64,000 bases of DNA, taken from the NCBI GenBank assembly GCA_963700185.1, contig CAVOWP010000018.1, forward strand, positions 124,001 through 188,000, in the 5' to 3' direction. The notes below the pieces were generated by a model. The model was not told where the DNA came from, searched no databases, and worked only from the letters and a program-made list of their open reading frames with translations. Below, piece after piece: positions 10,851-20,370 of this stretch. The position numbers and the translations under genes are program-made. This stretch comes from AP-15 sp963700185. Lineage in GTDB: Bacteria > Pseudomonadota > Alphaproteobacteria > ATCC43930 > CGMCC-115725. Position 1 is the stretch's first letter, and each line of letters opens with the position of its first letter.

Positions 10851-10876
10851 TTTTCGGTTGCCGGCGCAACCGAAAA
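10851..10876. repeat. Perfect 10-bp inverted repeat downstream of tRNA-Leu
   Basis: TTTTCGGTTG and CAACCGAAAA are exact reverse complements around a 6-nt loop. The hairpin would form in RNA 31 nt past the 3' end of the minus-strand tRNA-Leu. There is no U-run after the stem, so it is not a textbook intrinsic terminator; a 3'-processing or transcription-end hairpin is possible. Confidence 0.45.
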
Positions 10877-10907
10877 GACACACGCGCGATCAATTGCCTG
10901 ATTTTGT

Positions 10908-10994
10908 TGGTGCGGGCGGGGAGACTTGAACTCCCACGTCCTTGACGGACAACAGATTTTGAGTTTGCCGCGTCTGCCGTTCCGCCACGCCCGC
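10908..10994 (-). tRNA. tRNA-Leu (CAA)
   Basis: The 87 nt including encoded CCA fold as a class II tRNA. The acceptor stem GCGGGCG pairs with CGCCCGC. There is a D arm (GGCGGAACGGCAGACGC), the anticodon loop CTCAAAA giving anticodon CAA, a long variable arm (GTCCGTCAAGGAC) and T arm GGGAG-TTCAAGT-CTCCC. One A-C mismatch is seen in the anticodon stem, where related genes have G-C; it could be a sequence error. It marks the right border of the segment that begins at 9279. Confidence 0.9.
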
Positions 10995-11148
10995 TCGAGC
11001 TGCTCGGGCTCAACCTGTACTTTGGTCTCATCCTAGCCTCAGGGTGCCCCAGATGAGCTAGTCTGCAGAGCAGCTTACCGCTCGGGCTCACTCCAGGGCA
11101 AGCGATCCCGCGGCAAGGGCGCTCGACGGACTATGGCCGCGGCGAGAG

Positions 11149-11232
11149 TTAGGGCGCGTATACCAGGCCAGAAGCCCAAAGGGCGCCAACGAAAGCCAAA
11201 ACCAGAGCAATCGTTATCACCAGCTCAGTCAT
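11149..11232 (-). CDS. Possible 27-residue single-span membrane peptide
   Basis: The ATG at 11232 overlaps the end of the tetrapyrrole-methylase-like gene (ATGACTGA, sharing bases with its TGA at 11225-11227), a typical coupling arrangement. The product begins MTELVITIALVLAFVGALWA and ends GLVYAP. It is a single hydrophobic helix with an acidic N-terminus, like small accessory subunits of membrane enzymes. I do not recognise the family. The case rests on the overlap and the composition. Confidence 0.4.
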   Translation of the reverse strand: MTELVITIALVLAFVGALWASGLVYAP

Positions 11233-11897
11233 TTGGTCTCACCCGGCCAGCCCATTGGCCGAGGCGACGCTGAAGCGCGGTGTCGCCGCCGGTATCGGTC
11301 ACGTCGAGAACGATCGTGAATGTCGAGGATCGCACGGACGCATATTCGGCGATGATCGCATCCAGCCGGTAGAGTTGTGTTTCGTTTCTTTCGTACCTGC
11401 CCCGACCCGCAGAAACGAAAATCCGGACCGGCAGATCGGCGGGCATCTCGGTGAGCAAGCGGTAAGATAGCTGCCGGATCGTGTCGAGCCGCTCCCGACC
11501 GCGACTGAAACGCCGGGATAGAACAGCCGAGCCACGCTCCATCCGTCGCGGACGAAACGGATGCAACGCTCGGATCCTGCACCGGACTGACCGTCGATTG
11601 AAGCTACCGGCTCCGCATACCCGCCGAGCGGCAGGAGACGGGCGACCGCTCGGAGCAAGCGCACGATCGTAGATTACGACATTGGCGTTGCTGAGCGCTC
11701 GATATTCGAGGGGCGCAAATTCGGGCGCCGTCGCCGGGAACTCGACCAGCCATAATTGGCCCGGCCGCATGACCGGGAGCTCCGCGGGTCCGAGCGTTGT
11801 TGCCGCATGCCATCCATCGCGAGCGTCGGCCGTCGGAGGGAGCGGGGCGGGGACTCCACCTCAAAGAACCGAGCTCGTCTGCCATCGTCTCCGACAT
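11225..11897 (-). CDS. Tetrapyrrole (uroporphyrin-III/siroheme-type) methylase-like protein, several frameshifts
   Basis: ATG 11897 has a strong Shine-Dalgarno sequence (AAGGAGG) 9 nt upstream. Coding sense jumps between frames at about 11860, 11820, 11645 and 11495. Pieced together, the middle reads PGQLWLVEFPATAPEF, then LSNANVVIYDRALAP, then LLPLGGYAEPVAS. This is laid out like the N-terminus of SAM-dependent uroporphyrinogen-III C-methyltransferases (PGxVxLVGAGPGDP...ADVVxYDRL), but the glycine-rich SAM loop is missing. The C-terminal part (DTIRQLSYRLLTEMPADLP) is not typical. It could be a non-catalytic relative, and some shifts may be sequence errors. The resemblance is motif-level only. 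Confidence 0.45.
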
Positions 11898-11928
11898 CGG
11901 CTGGTCCTCCTTGCAGATGTACAATGAG

Positions 11929-11955
11929 ATTATATTAACAGGGCGGATTTGTCAA
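11929..11955 (-). promoter_or_regulatory. Sigma-70-type promoter (TTGACA/TATAAT)
   Basis: Reading the minus strand, TTGACA (11955-11950) and TATAAT (11934-11929) are separated by 15 nt, a short but workable spacing. TAATCT two bases further on gives a 17-nt alternative. Transcription would start near 11922, giving a leader of about 25 nt that contains the AAGGAGG of the gene starting at 11897. The region is far more AT-rich than its surroundings. Confidence 0.6.
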
Positions 11956-11970
11956 TACGAATATTATAAG

Positions 11971-11991
11971 CATTATAAATAATGTATAATG
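11971..11991. promoter_or_regulatory. AT-rich inverted repeat, possible operator
   Basis: CATTATA and TATAATG are exact reverse complements, 7 nt apart, lying just upstream of the -35 box of the promoter at 11929-11955. The position fits a regulator site; the regulator is unknown. Confidence 0.35.
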
Positions 11992-12054
11992 TGCGCGCCG
12001 ATCGGCTTCGACGCGAAGGTCAGCCACGTGTCAAGGCGTCGAAGCAGCCCCGCG

Positions 12055-13365
12055 CTACACTACGCGGGCGCGGCACTCGCCAAAGCCGATCGGCGTGCAA
12101 CCGGCCTTCCGGCAATGAGCGCGGAAGATCACCTCGTCGCCGTTCTCCAGAAAGGTACGGGTTTCTCCGGAGGCGAGCGCTATCTGCCGCTGGCCGTCGG
12201 CGCTCAGCTCCATCAGGCTGCCATAGCCCTCCGGCGTCGGCCCGGAGATCGTGCCGGTGCCGAACAGATCGCCGGCGGCGAGATTGCAGCCGCCGCAAGT
12301 GTGGTGCGCGACCAGTTGGGCGAGGGTCCAGTAAAGGTCGGTCGTGTTGCTGGCCGACATCCGGTGCGGCGGCAGGCCCTTGGCCCGCAGGCCCTCGGTC
12401 AGCAGCAGGGCTTCCAACGCGATGTCGAAGGCTCCCGTCTGCTGGTCGGCCTCGTCCCACAGATAGGGCAGCGGCCGCGGATCCCCGGCCGGCCGCGGCG
12501 GCTGCGCGACCCGGAACGGGGCGAGCGCCTCGCTCGTGATCACCCAGGGGGATACGGTCGTGCCGAAATTCTTGGCGAGAAACGGCCCGAGCGGCTGCGA
12601 TTCCCAACCCTGCACGTCGCGCGCCGACCAGTCGTTGACGAGCCCCAGGCCGAACACATGATCCCCAGCCTCGGCGATCGGGATCGGTTCGCCGAGCTCG
12701 TTGCCGGGTCCGATCCATACCGCGAGTTCGAGCTCGTAATCGAGCTTCTGCGCCGGCCCGAAGGTCGGGGCATCCTCATTGGCGGCTTTGCGTTGGCCGC
12801 TCGGCCGGCGGATCGGCACACCCGAGGGCCGCACCGAGGACGCCCGGCTGTGGTAGGCGACCGGGACGTATTTGTAATTGGGGTTGAGCGGATTGTTCGG
12901 ATCGCGCCGCATGCCGCCGTTTCTCGCGTGGTGGATGCCGGCGAAGAAATCGGTGAAGCTGCCGATCGCGGCCGGCAGGTGCAAGGTGCAATCGGCCGCG
13001 TTGTGCAGCAGCCGCGCGGCGAGCGGCTCGATTTTTGCCCGGTCGGGGCCGTCTGCCGACAGCAGCGCCGAGAGGCGCCGGCGCAATGCGAGGCGCGGAT
13101 TCTTGCCCAAAGCCATCAACGGGTTCAGAGTTGCTCCGGCCGCCGCTTCGGCCGCGCGCGCCGCCTCCCCGGAAAACAGCCCCGCCTCTAGTCCGGCCCG
13201 CAGGTCGAGGATCTGGTCGCCGATGGCGACGCCGCCGCGCGGCGCGCCGCCTGCCGGGCTGAACACGCCAAACGGGAGGTTCTGGATCGGGAACTCGGCA
13301 TGACCCTGAGCCGAAGCGACCCAACTGGCGCGCCGCGGATCATGAGTTTCGTCGATCGAGCTCAT
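12055..13365 (-). CDS. fahA: Fumarylacetoacetase
   Basis: An intact 436-residue protein. Fumarylacetoacetase hydrolyses fumarylacetoacetate to fumarate and acetoacetate, the last step of tyrosine/homogentisate degradation, in the cytoplasm. It shows the family N-terminus SWVASAQ...FPIQNLPFGVF, then FTDFFAGIHHARN, the metal-binding core DYELELAVWIG, GLGLVNDWSARDVQGWE, and the C-terminal GTISGPTPEGYGSLMELS. The start was set at ATG 13365 (MSSIDETHDPRRASW), where homologues begin; an in-frame ATG at 13398 would add 11 residues. No hmgA or maiA is next to it in the window. Confidence 0.93.
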   Translation of the reverse strand: MSSIDETHDPRRASWVASAQGHAEFPIQNLPFGVFSPAGGAPRGGVAIGDQILDLRAGLEAGLFSGEAARAAEAAAGATLNPLMALGKNPRLALRRRLSALLSADGPDRAKIEPLAARLLHNAADCTLHLPAAIGSFTDFFAGIHHARNGGMRRDPNNPLNPNYKYVPVAYHSRASSVRPSGVPIRRPSGQRKAANEDAPTFGPAQKLDYELELAVWIGPGNELGEPIPIAEAGDHVFGLGLVNDWSARDVQGWESQPLGPFLAKNFGTTVSPWVITSEALAPFRVAQPPRPAGDPRPLPYLWDEADQQTGAFDIALEALLLTEGLRAKGLPPHRMSASNTTDLYWTLAQLVAHHTCGGCNLAAGDLFGTGTISGPTPEGYGSLMELSADGQRQIALASGETRTFLENGDEVIFRAHCRKAGCTPIGFGECRARVV

Positions 13366-13418
13366 CACCGATATCCCCGTCGGTACACGAGGTGCCAAAA
13401 TAATGCTTCCCTTGGCCG

Positions 13419-16207
13419 TCAGCGATGGCCGGCAAAGATGCCGGAAGCAAGATAGCTCGGCCCCTGGAGCGCGAAATTCCCGCCCGTCTCGGTGGCAGGA
13501 TTTCCGGGAAGATTGCCGAAGAAACTCCCCTTGGCCGAACCGGTGAGACCGGAACCCGACAATGAGCCCGAATACCCCGCGCCTACGCCGTTGACCGTCC
13601 CGGAAACGGTCTTGCCGTCGAAATTGCTGATCGTGAACGTCCCCGTGCGGTTGCCGAAATTGTAGGTGTTGGTGAACCCTCCCGAGGCGAGATAGCTCGC
13701 TCCGCTGTTGATCACGGACCCGAGCGCGTTGCCGCTGAAGGTCCCGATGCCGGTTGCCGGCAAGCTGGTGCTTATCACCCCGGCAACCCAGGGGTTGAGG
13801 TGAGCGAAGTCCTCCCGGACGACCGCGGTACCGGCCGCATTCGGGGTTCGAGCTCGCCGGTCCAATAGCCCCATTGCAGAAACTGACATGAGTTGCAAAG
13901 GCCGTTCGGCAGCAGGGTGTTGGACGGTACGACGCCCGAGGTCACCATGGCAACCTGCGAGGCTTGCGTTGGGTCGCCATTCAGCTGGATGTTGACGCCA
14001 TTGACTTGCGACGGCGTGTCGGGGTTTTCGAGCGCAGCATAACGGGCGTCGTCGACGAAAGTGCTGCGAGACCGGGATGTGCCGGTGAAGCCGCCGAATT
14101 GGACCGTGAAGGTGTTGGTGCCGAACGGATCGCTCCCGGTAAAGGTCGCGCCGACTCGGTTGTTGGTCGCGTTCGTCGTGACCGAGGTCGTGCCGGTCGC
14201 GGCGTAAGGCGAGCCGGAGACCCTCCGACCACGGGATACATGATCCCGCCAAAATACCCTGTTGTCGTTTGCGTCGTTCTGGTGCCGAGGCCTGTGTTGG
14301 TCGTCGGCGTCGCCGGCTGGTTAAAGCCGTAAGAGGAAGCACTACCGCCTACCGGACCCTGAAATGCTGCCTGGTTCGGTACAAAGTTCAGATTGGTGTT
14401 GTACTGATTCTGATCCAACACGAACCCGCTGATCGGAAGCGACCCGGTTCCAGCGCCAAAGATATTGTTGCCGTTACCATCGGGAACCGTCGCCGCTCCT
14501 GAGTCGATCCTGACCGGTGTCGCGGTTCCGTTCGCGAGGAACGAGCCGCGAATAACGCCGTCGCCTGCTACGGTATTGGTATCGGTCGAGGTGAAGAAGC
14601 TGCCCGGTCTGCACGACCAGGGCCGAAGTCTGGCTAGCTCCCGTTCCATTGATCGCCAGGCTCGCCTGTAAAGAGCGCGTGCCGGTGACGTTCGGATTGG
14701 TGTTGGGATTGTATGCGCCGAATGGCGACTGCGCCGGAGCGACGACGTAATACGGCGAGATGCTGGGGTTGGGAATATTGCCGCCGGTGCTCTGCGTGAT
14801 GAACGGTACCGGCGACTGCAGAGCGGCGTCTTGCTGAAGGGTGTAGGTGTAAAGTTGGGGTGTCCCGGGTGCGGCTCGTAAGGAAGCCGGCATTCGAGGG
14901 CACCGGCTGGCCGCCGAAGATGAAGCCGCGCTCTTGCTGAATGGCAGAACTGGTCGGCGTAAGGTTGGCATAGAAAAAGGTTAAATCGGGCGCCATGTAG
15001 CTCGTTCCGGTGAACTGGCCAAATGGGCTCGCCGTGCCGGCGGGGCCGAAATTCACAAAACCGGGGCTGGTAGAGCCCGGAGCGAGAGGGAATTGTATCG
15101 AGCCCGGGCCGAGCGTCGCTGCGAATACGCCATTGGCTGGCTGGCCGGCCGGGTATGTCAGCGTACCACCGGTATAGGGAATCCTATTGTTGGGGCCCTG
15201 GTTGATGAACCCCTGGGTGGTCGCAGTGCCGCTGCCTGGCGTGTCTTTGAAGAGACCGGCATAGCTGATGACGACCGGCGGTGGCGGCGGTGGTGGCGTT
15301 GGCGGCGTTGGCGGCGTTGGCGGAGTCTGTCGTCTGAGCCTGGGCGGCCGATATGGTTCTGCGAACCACCTGGCTTTGAGCGGTCACCTGGAGTGGCGAT
15401 TGGGCTTGCTGAACGGCGTTGGCCACTGTGGGCGGCTGTTGCCGTTGCATTTGGATGCCGACCGGGGCCGTGCTCGAGACCGCCGCAGCGATGCCGCTGT
15501 TCGCGACCGTGGTGTCGGTCGGGATCGTGCGGGCGCCGCCGTGTCCGCCGGGCCGGCCGTCGAGTTGCGCAAGCAGCGCCGCAGACGCCCCCGGCGGCGC
15601 CGGTGACGGCGTCGACGGCGCGGCGCCCCGTCCCGCCACGGTGACCTGAAACCCGGGCCGCGTGATCGTTTGCGCGAGGCCGTTCAACCCCGTCACCGTC
15701 ACGCCGGCGCCATACCCGAAGATCACCTGTAATCCGCCGTCCGGGGTCAAATCCACCAGGATCAAGCCGCCGCGGATCCCGATCGTCGCCGAGGGGGTCT
15801 GCATCGTGACCGCGTTGTCCTGTTTGCTGAGCTTGCCGCCGACGAAACGGAACACTCCGCGCGTCAAGCTGGCCGCCAGCTTGCCGGTCCCGGCATTAGG
15901 ATCATAGACAAACTCGTCGATGACCATATCCGAGCGCGGCCCGACGGTCATCGTCGATTGGTCGATGAACAAGATTTGTGTTTGCCCCTCCGGCCCGGTG
16001 GTGATGCGCTCGTTGAAGACGACCTCTTGTCCGAGCACCAGCCGGCGCGGCACCGCGCCCGGAGGAATTCCCGTCGCGTCAGGGTTGACCGCGCTGTTGA
16101 CGCCGACACGTTGCTGGGCAACCGACGGCGCGCCCGCAAAGCCCGTGCCGAACAGCAGGGCGGCCAACATGACGACGCGAAGCGGACGGCGTGCGACGCG
16201 GGGTCAT
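13419..16207 (-). CDS. FecR-domain secreted protein with proline-rich linker and barrel-like C-terminus (multiple frameshifts)
   Basis: About 920 residues when the frames are joined; shifts are visible near 16171, 15325, 14880, 14610, 14230 and 13880. A signal peptide (MLAALLFGTGFAGAPSVAQQ) precedes a FecR domain: LVLGQEVVFNERITTG, QSTMTVGPRSDMVIDEFVYD, LTRGVFRFVGGK and TPSATIGIRGG. A TPP-repeat linker (15278-15330) leads to a long Gly/Ser/Asn/Thr-rich region. The last 100 residues (GTFTISNFDGKTVSGTV, GSGLTGSAKGSFFG, GGNFAL) look like the antiparallel barrel of TbpB-like surface lipoproteins. ATG 16207 has a GAGGAG site 10 bp after the upstream stop but needs one frame correction; ATG 16170 is directly in frame. 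Confidence 0.65.
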
Positions 16208-16217
16208 CGAGCTCTCC

Positions 16218-17605
16218 TCAAAACCGGATCTGCGGACCGATCAAAATCGAAGTGTTGTTATAAGAGTAGAGCGGCAGGTTGGACGAGACGATATCGCGCT
16301 CCAGCTGCGCCACGACGGCGATCGTGGCCGTAACCGGCCAAGTCTGGGTCACGCCAAATCGCCAGCGCTGCGTCAATTGGGTGCTGAACCGTCGGGTAGA
16401 TCGGGTGTTGCCGCTGGTATTACAGCACGGATCCGGGGCCGCGTAATAGCTCCAGGCACGACCGACAAAGGGCGTGGTCTCCCAAGAATCGGCGGTAATC
16501 CGGTCGGATCCTGGTAGCGGATACGGTAGGAGCCGGCTACGCATAGGTCGTGTTGGTATAGAAGGCCAGCTGCGTCAACTGATCGAGATAATCGAACTCG
16601 AGATTCAAAACAGTATTCTCGGTGATCGGCTTGGCTGCCGAAAAGGTGACAAGCTTGTCGATTGCCGGTGAGGCCCGTCGACAGCGGACGGTCGGGGGCG
16701 TTGGTATAATTCTTGTGTCGAAATTCGAAGGCCGCTCTCAACGCCAGGTCGTTCCAGACGAATCTCGTCATATTCGATCCCGGGACCCCCGGCGGCGAAG
16801 TATTGGTTCCACCCCAGTCCTACTTCGTCGCCGATAATGTAGGGCTTCAACGATGCCGCCTTGTCGCCGATCAGGCGCCATTCGGAAAGTTGAAGCGCGG
16901 GCCGCCGGTCACCTCGAGGAGGCTGAGGTCGAGCCGGTTCACCGCAGAATTGAAATAGTGGTTCAGGTAACCGACGCTGGTGACTTCCAACGTATCGTGG
17001 TTCTGCGTTTCCATATCGTAGCTATAGAGCAACGAGCCGCTGCCGAAAATGCTCCCGGACGCCTGCTTGATGAATTGGTTGCCGAGCACCACGGGGCCGA
17101 TCGGCGACAATATCAGCGACGAGCCGGCGACGTTGGCGTCGGTTTGATACTGGCCGCCAAAGAAGACGTAACCGGACAGATGATGGCGCGATTGGCTCTT
17201 TTCGATGTCCGCCAAATATTGCTCGACGCGCGCGCGAACCTCGGGCGGCGGATTTGCCGCGGCAGCCTTGTCGAAATAATCCCGGGCGAGTTCATAGGAG
17301 CCCATGCGATAATAAAGCGCTCCGAGCTCCAGCTGAACCCGCGGCAGATCGGGGTTGAACAGCAGCATTCGTTCGAGCGCCGAAACTGCGGCTTCATAAT
17401 CCCCCAATCTGGCCGATACATCGGCATAGGCGAAGGTCACATCGAGGTTTGCCGGATCGCGAAACATCTGCTGGAACAGCGCTTCTTTTTGCGCTTCGAG
17501 ACTGGCCTTGTCCTCCTCCTGGCCTGACACCTCCTGCGCGGCCGCCCCCTCCAGCGGCGCGACGACCAGCGCGAGCGCAAAAAAGCCACAGACTACTCGC
17601 CACAA
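16218..17605 (-). CDS. TPR plus outer-membrane barrel protein, Slam-like (frameshifted)
   Basis: A signal peptide (ALALVVAPLEGAAAQ) is followed by TPR-like helices (residues 35-130: DVTFAYADVSARLGDYEAAV, LPRVQLELGALYYRMGSYEL). A beta-barrel region then begins at LSGYVFFGGQYQTDANVAG and ends in a terminal phenylalanine (SILIGPQIRF), the outer-membrane insertion signature. Shifts fall near 16860, 16780, 16690 and 16500, and at an A/T run near 17580 that also obscures the true start. TPR followed by barrel is the layout of surface-lipoprotein assembly modifiers (Slam, DUF560). The FecR/TbpB-like gene 10 bp downstream would be its natural client. The architecture is visible; the function is inference. 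Confidence 0.6.
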
Positions 17606-17809
17606 TCTTCCGGAAACGAGAGTCGCGCCGGTATTCCGTTTGACAGGCGTTCACCGCCTCTCCCCCGATTTGCGGCACCGCACTCGCGGTTTGGTTAACT
17701 CGCCCAAAAATTTACCTTAACGCGATTTGTTCGTCAAGATTTTCAACCGATGACATTCCGGGATCACTTTGGGATCGTTTGACCAGCTGCGGCTCTTAGA
17801 TCCAATTCC

Positions 17810-20076
17810 ATGGTAAATTTCGCGGACTGGATCGGATCGAGAAGGCGCTGGTTAGCGCTGCGCCGAACGGCTTGGCGCGGCGCGATTTATGTGCTGCCGC
17901 TCGCGGTCCTGTTCGCGGCGGCTACTGCGCGGGTCGCCGCTCCCGACCTGCTCGACCGGATGTCGCTGATCTGCTTCGACCTCTATCAGCGCGCCGCACC
18001 ACGAAAACCCGAAGGCGACACGCCGATACGCATTGTCGATATCGACGACGACAGCCTCAAAAAGATCGGCCAATGGCCATGGCCGCGCACGCTCGTTGCA
18101 CAACTGATCGATAAGCTGCGCGAGGCCGGCGCATCGGTCATCGCTTTCGATATCGACTTCGCGGAGCCGGACCGTACTTCACCCAAATTGCTTCTGCCTT
18201 TGATGGCTCGGAACGGCGTCGGAGCAGAGGAGGCGGAAAAGCTCCTGGCGGCGCTACCAGATCCTGATCAACGGCTCGCCGCGGCTATGGGCACGGTGCC
18301 TACCGTGACGGGGTTCATCTTGACCAACCATGGCGAGACCCGGCCGCCTGCCGCGAAGGCGGGCTTTGCTTTCGCCGGCGACGATCCCCTCGGCCGGGTC
18401 GACAGCTTTCCGGCGGCCGTTGCCAACTTGCCGGCACTGGAAGCCGTCGCCGCCGGCAATGGCTTCCTCAATCAATATCCCGACTGGGACCATGTGGTTC
18501 GCCGGGTTCCGCTCATTCTGAAGCTCGGCGACAAGCCGTATCCTTCGCTCGCCGCCGAGGCGCTCCGGCTCGCCTTCGGCGCGCACGGCTATGTCGGTCG
18601 CGCCGCCGGTGCAAACGGTGAGAAGAACTTTGGCGAAAAGACCGGGCTGACCGCGATCCGCATCGGCCGGCTGACGGTACCAACCGATGCCGCCGGGCGG
18701 GTATGGTTGTATTACGCGCCTCCACGGCCCGACCGCTTCGTCTCTGCGGCTGACGTTCTCGCGGGGAATTTCGATCCTGCGCTCTTTGCCGACCACATCG
18801 TGCTGGTCGGAACCTCGGCGGCCGGCGTGATCAACGATCGCCAGGCGACACCGATCGCACGGGACGTTCCGGGAGTGGAGATCCATGCCCAACTGATCGA
18901 GCAGATCCTTCAAGGGGCCGTTTCTCATTCGGCCCGATTGGGCGGTCGGCGCCGAAATCCTGTTCACGCTGCTGTGCGGGATCGGGCTGATCTTCGGCGT
19001 GTCGCGCATCGGGGCGTTGCCGAGCGCCATCCTCGGCGCCGCCGCCGTGGTCGCTGTCGTCGGGATTTCATGGCTCGCATTCCGGCAGGCGCAGCTGTTG
19101 ATCGACCCCGTCTACCCTTGGGCGGTCATCACCCTTGTCTACCTCGTCGCATCGCTGCTTGGCTATCTGCGGACAGAAGCGCGGCAGCGCGAGATCCGCA
19201 ACGCCTTCTCGCGCTATATGTCGCCGCACTACGTTCAAGAGCTCGCGGCGCACCCCGAGAAGCTTGTCCTCGGCGGCGAGACGCGAACGATGACGATCAT
19301 GTTCTGCGACATTCGCGGGTTCACCAGCCTCGCCGAAGGCATGGACGCCAGAACATTGACAAGATTCATGAACAGCTTTCTGGCGCCGATGACGGAGATC
19401 ATCACCGAGCAGAAAGGAACGATCGACAAATACATCGGCGATTGCATCATGGCGTTCTGGAACGCCCCGCTCGACGACCCGGAACACGCCCAGAACGCGG
19501 TTCGGGCGGCCCAGGCGATGCGCCGCGAACTGGCCGAGCTGAACCGCGGCTGGGAAAGCGAGGCGCTGGCGGCCGGCAAATCGTTCGAGCCGGTCAAGAT
19601 AGGCATCGGGATCAACACGGGTGAATGTGTCGTCGGGAATTTCGGCTCGCAGGAACATTTCGACTATTCGCTGCTCGGAGACCCCGTGAACCTTGCGTCG
19701 CGGCTGGAAGGCCTGGGCAAGGTCTACGGCGTAGATCTGGTCATCGGCGAGGAGACGGCCGCGCGGCTCGACGATCCGGCGCTGATCGAGATCGATATCG
19801 TCGCGGTCAAAGGCAAAGACCCAGGCCGGCCGCGTTTACACGCTGCCCCCGGAAGAGATCGAGGAGGCGCAGTTCATCGACCGGCACTCGGCGCTGCTGA
19901 CGGCTTACCGGCGACAGGATTGGGCGGCGGCACTGCGCCTCCTCGATGACGGCCTGCTCGCCGCGGCACGCCATCTCGCGCCCGTCTACGACCTCTACCG
20001 GCGGCGGATCGCGCAGTTCCAGATCGAGGCTCCGCCGCAGAACTGGGATGGTGTCTTTACGGCTGAGGAGAAGTGA
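17810..20076 (+). CDS. CHASE2-domain adenylate/guanylate cyclase (two frameshifts)
   Basis: A transmembrane segment (residues 25-45) precedes an extracytoplasmic CHASE2 sensor (IRIVDIDDDSLKKIGQWPWPR, GASVIAFDIDFAEPD, VGTSAAGVINDRQATPI). After a shift near 18935 there are three membrane helices and a class III nucleotidyl cyclase domain: MTIMFCDIRGFTSLAEG with the metal-binding aspartate, IGDCIMAFWNAP with the second aspartate region, and DYSLLGDPVNLASRLEG. A second shift near 19828 leads to a normal end (RVYTLPPEEIEEAQFIDRHS) and the stop at 20076. It is divergent from the barrel and FecR genes and probably signals surface or periplasmic state through cAMP or cGMP. Confidence 0.85.
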
Positions 20077-20077
20077 T

Positions 20078-20157
20078 GCCGGTCACAGATGCGCGAGTGG
20101 AGGTCGTCAGGATCGCTTCGCGACCTCGGCCAAGTAGGTGAACCATGAGGCGCTGGT
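20078..20157 (-). pseudogene. Internally deleted remnant of the MFS exporter gene
   Basis: Bases 20078-20129 match 24001-24051 (end of the MFS gene plus 28 nt after its stop), and 20127-20156 match 24571-24601 (the MFS codons for TSASWFT). In the intact gene these two blocks are about 520 bp apart, so this is a copy with a large internal deletion. Identity is about 90 percent by eye. It directly abuts the cyclase stop. Confidence 0.7.
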
Positions 20158-20158
20158 C

Positions 20159-20341
20159 ATGGCGCTCGAGCCGCCGCGGGCGCGCGTCGTGATGCCGCCG
20201 CGCGGCAAATCCTCCGTTCACCTGCGGGTGGATACCGACGTGTTGGAATGGTTCAAGGCCCAGGGGCGCGGCCATTTGAGCCGCATGAACGCCGTCTTGC
20301 GCTCGTTCATGGAGGGGCAAAAGCAACACCGGCCTCGCTGA
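20159..20341 (+). CDS. BrnA-like (DUF4415) antitoxin-type protein, orphan and probably 5'-truncated
   Basis: The product has the short ribbon-helix-helix-like DUF4415 core VHLRVDTDVLEWFKAQGRGH followed by RMNAVLRSFME. These proteins are usually the DNA-binding antitoxin BrnA next to the BrnT ribonuclease toxin. No brnT is present on either side. The bases before 20159 derive from the MFS remnant, so a normal N-terminus is lost or replaced. It is likely a leftover of a toxin-antitoxin pair. Confidence 0.6.
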   Translation: MALEPPRARVVMPPRGKSSVHLRVDTDVLEWFKAQGRGHLSRMNAVLRSFMEGQKQHRPR

Positions 20342-20370
20342 CGCCTCAATCTGGAGCGTCAAAAGAGGGG

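Noticed and set aside
10851..10876. Rho-independent terminator of tRNA-Leu
   Set aside because: The stem is good but no U-run follows in either direction, so it was kept only as an inverted repeat.
15278..15330. CRISPR-like or regulatory repeat
   Set aside because: The repeated GGCGTTGGC units are the antisense of a Thr-Pro-Pro linker in the FecR protein, without spacers.
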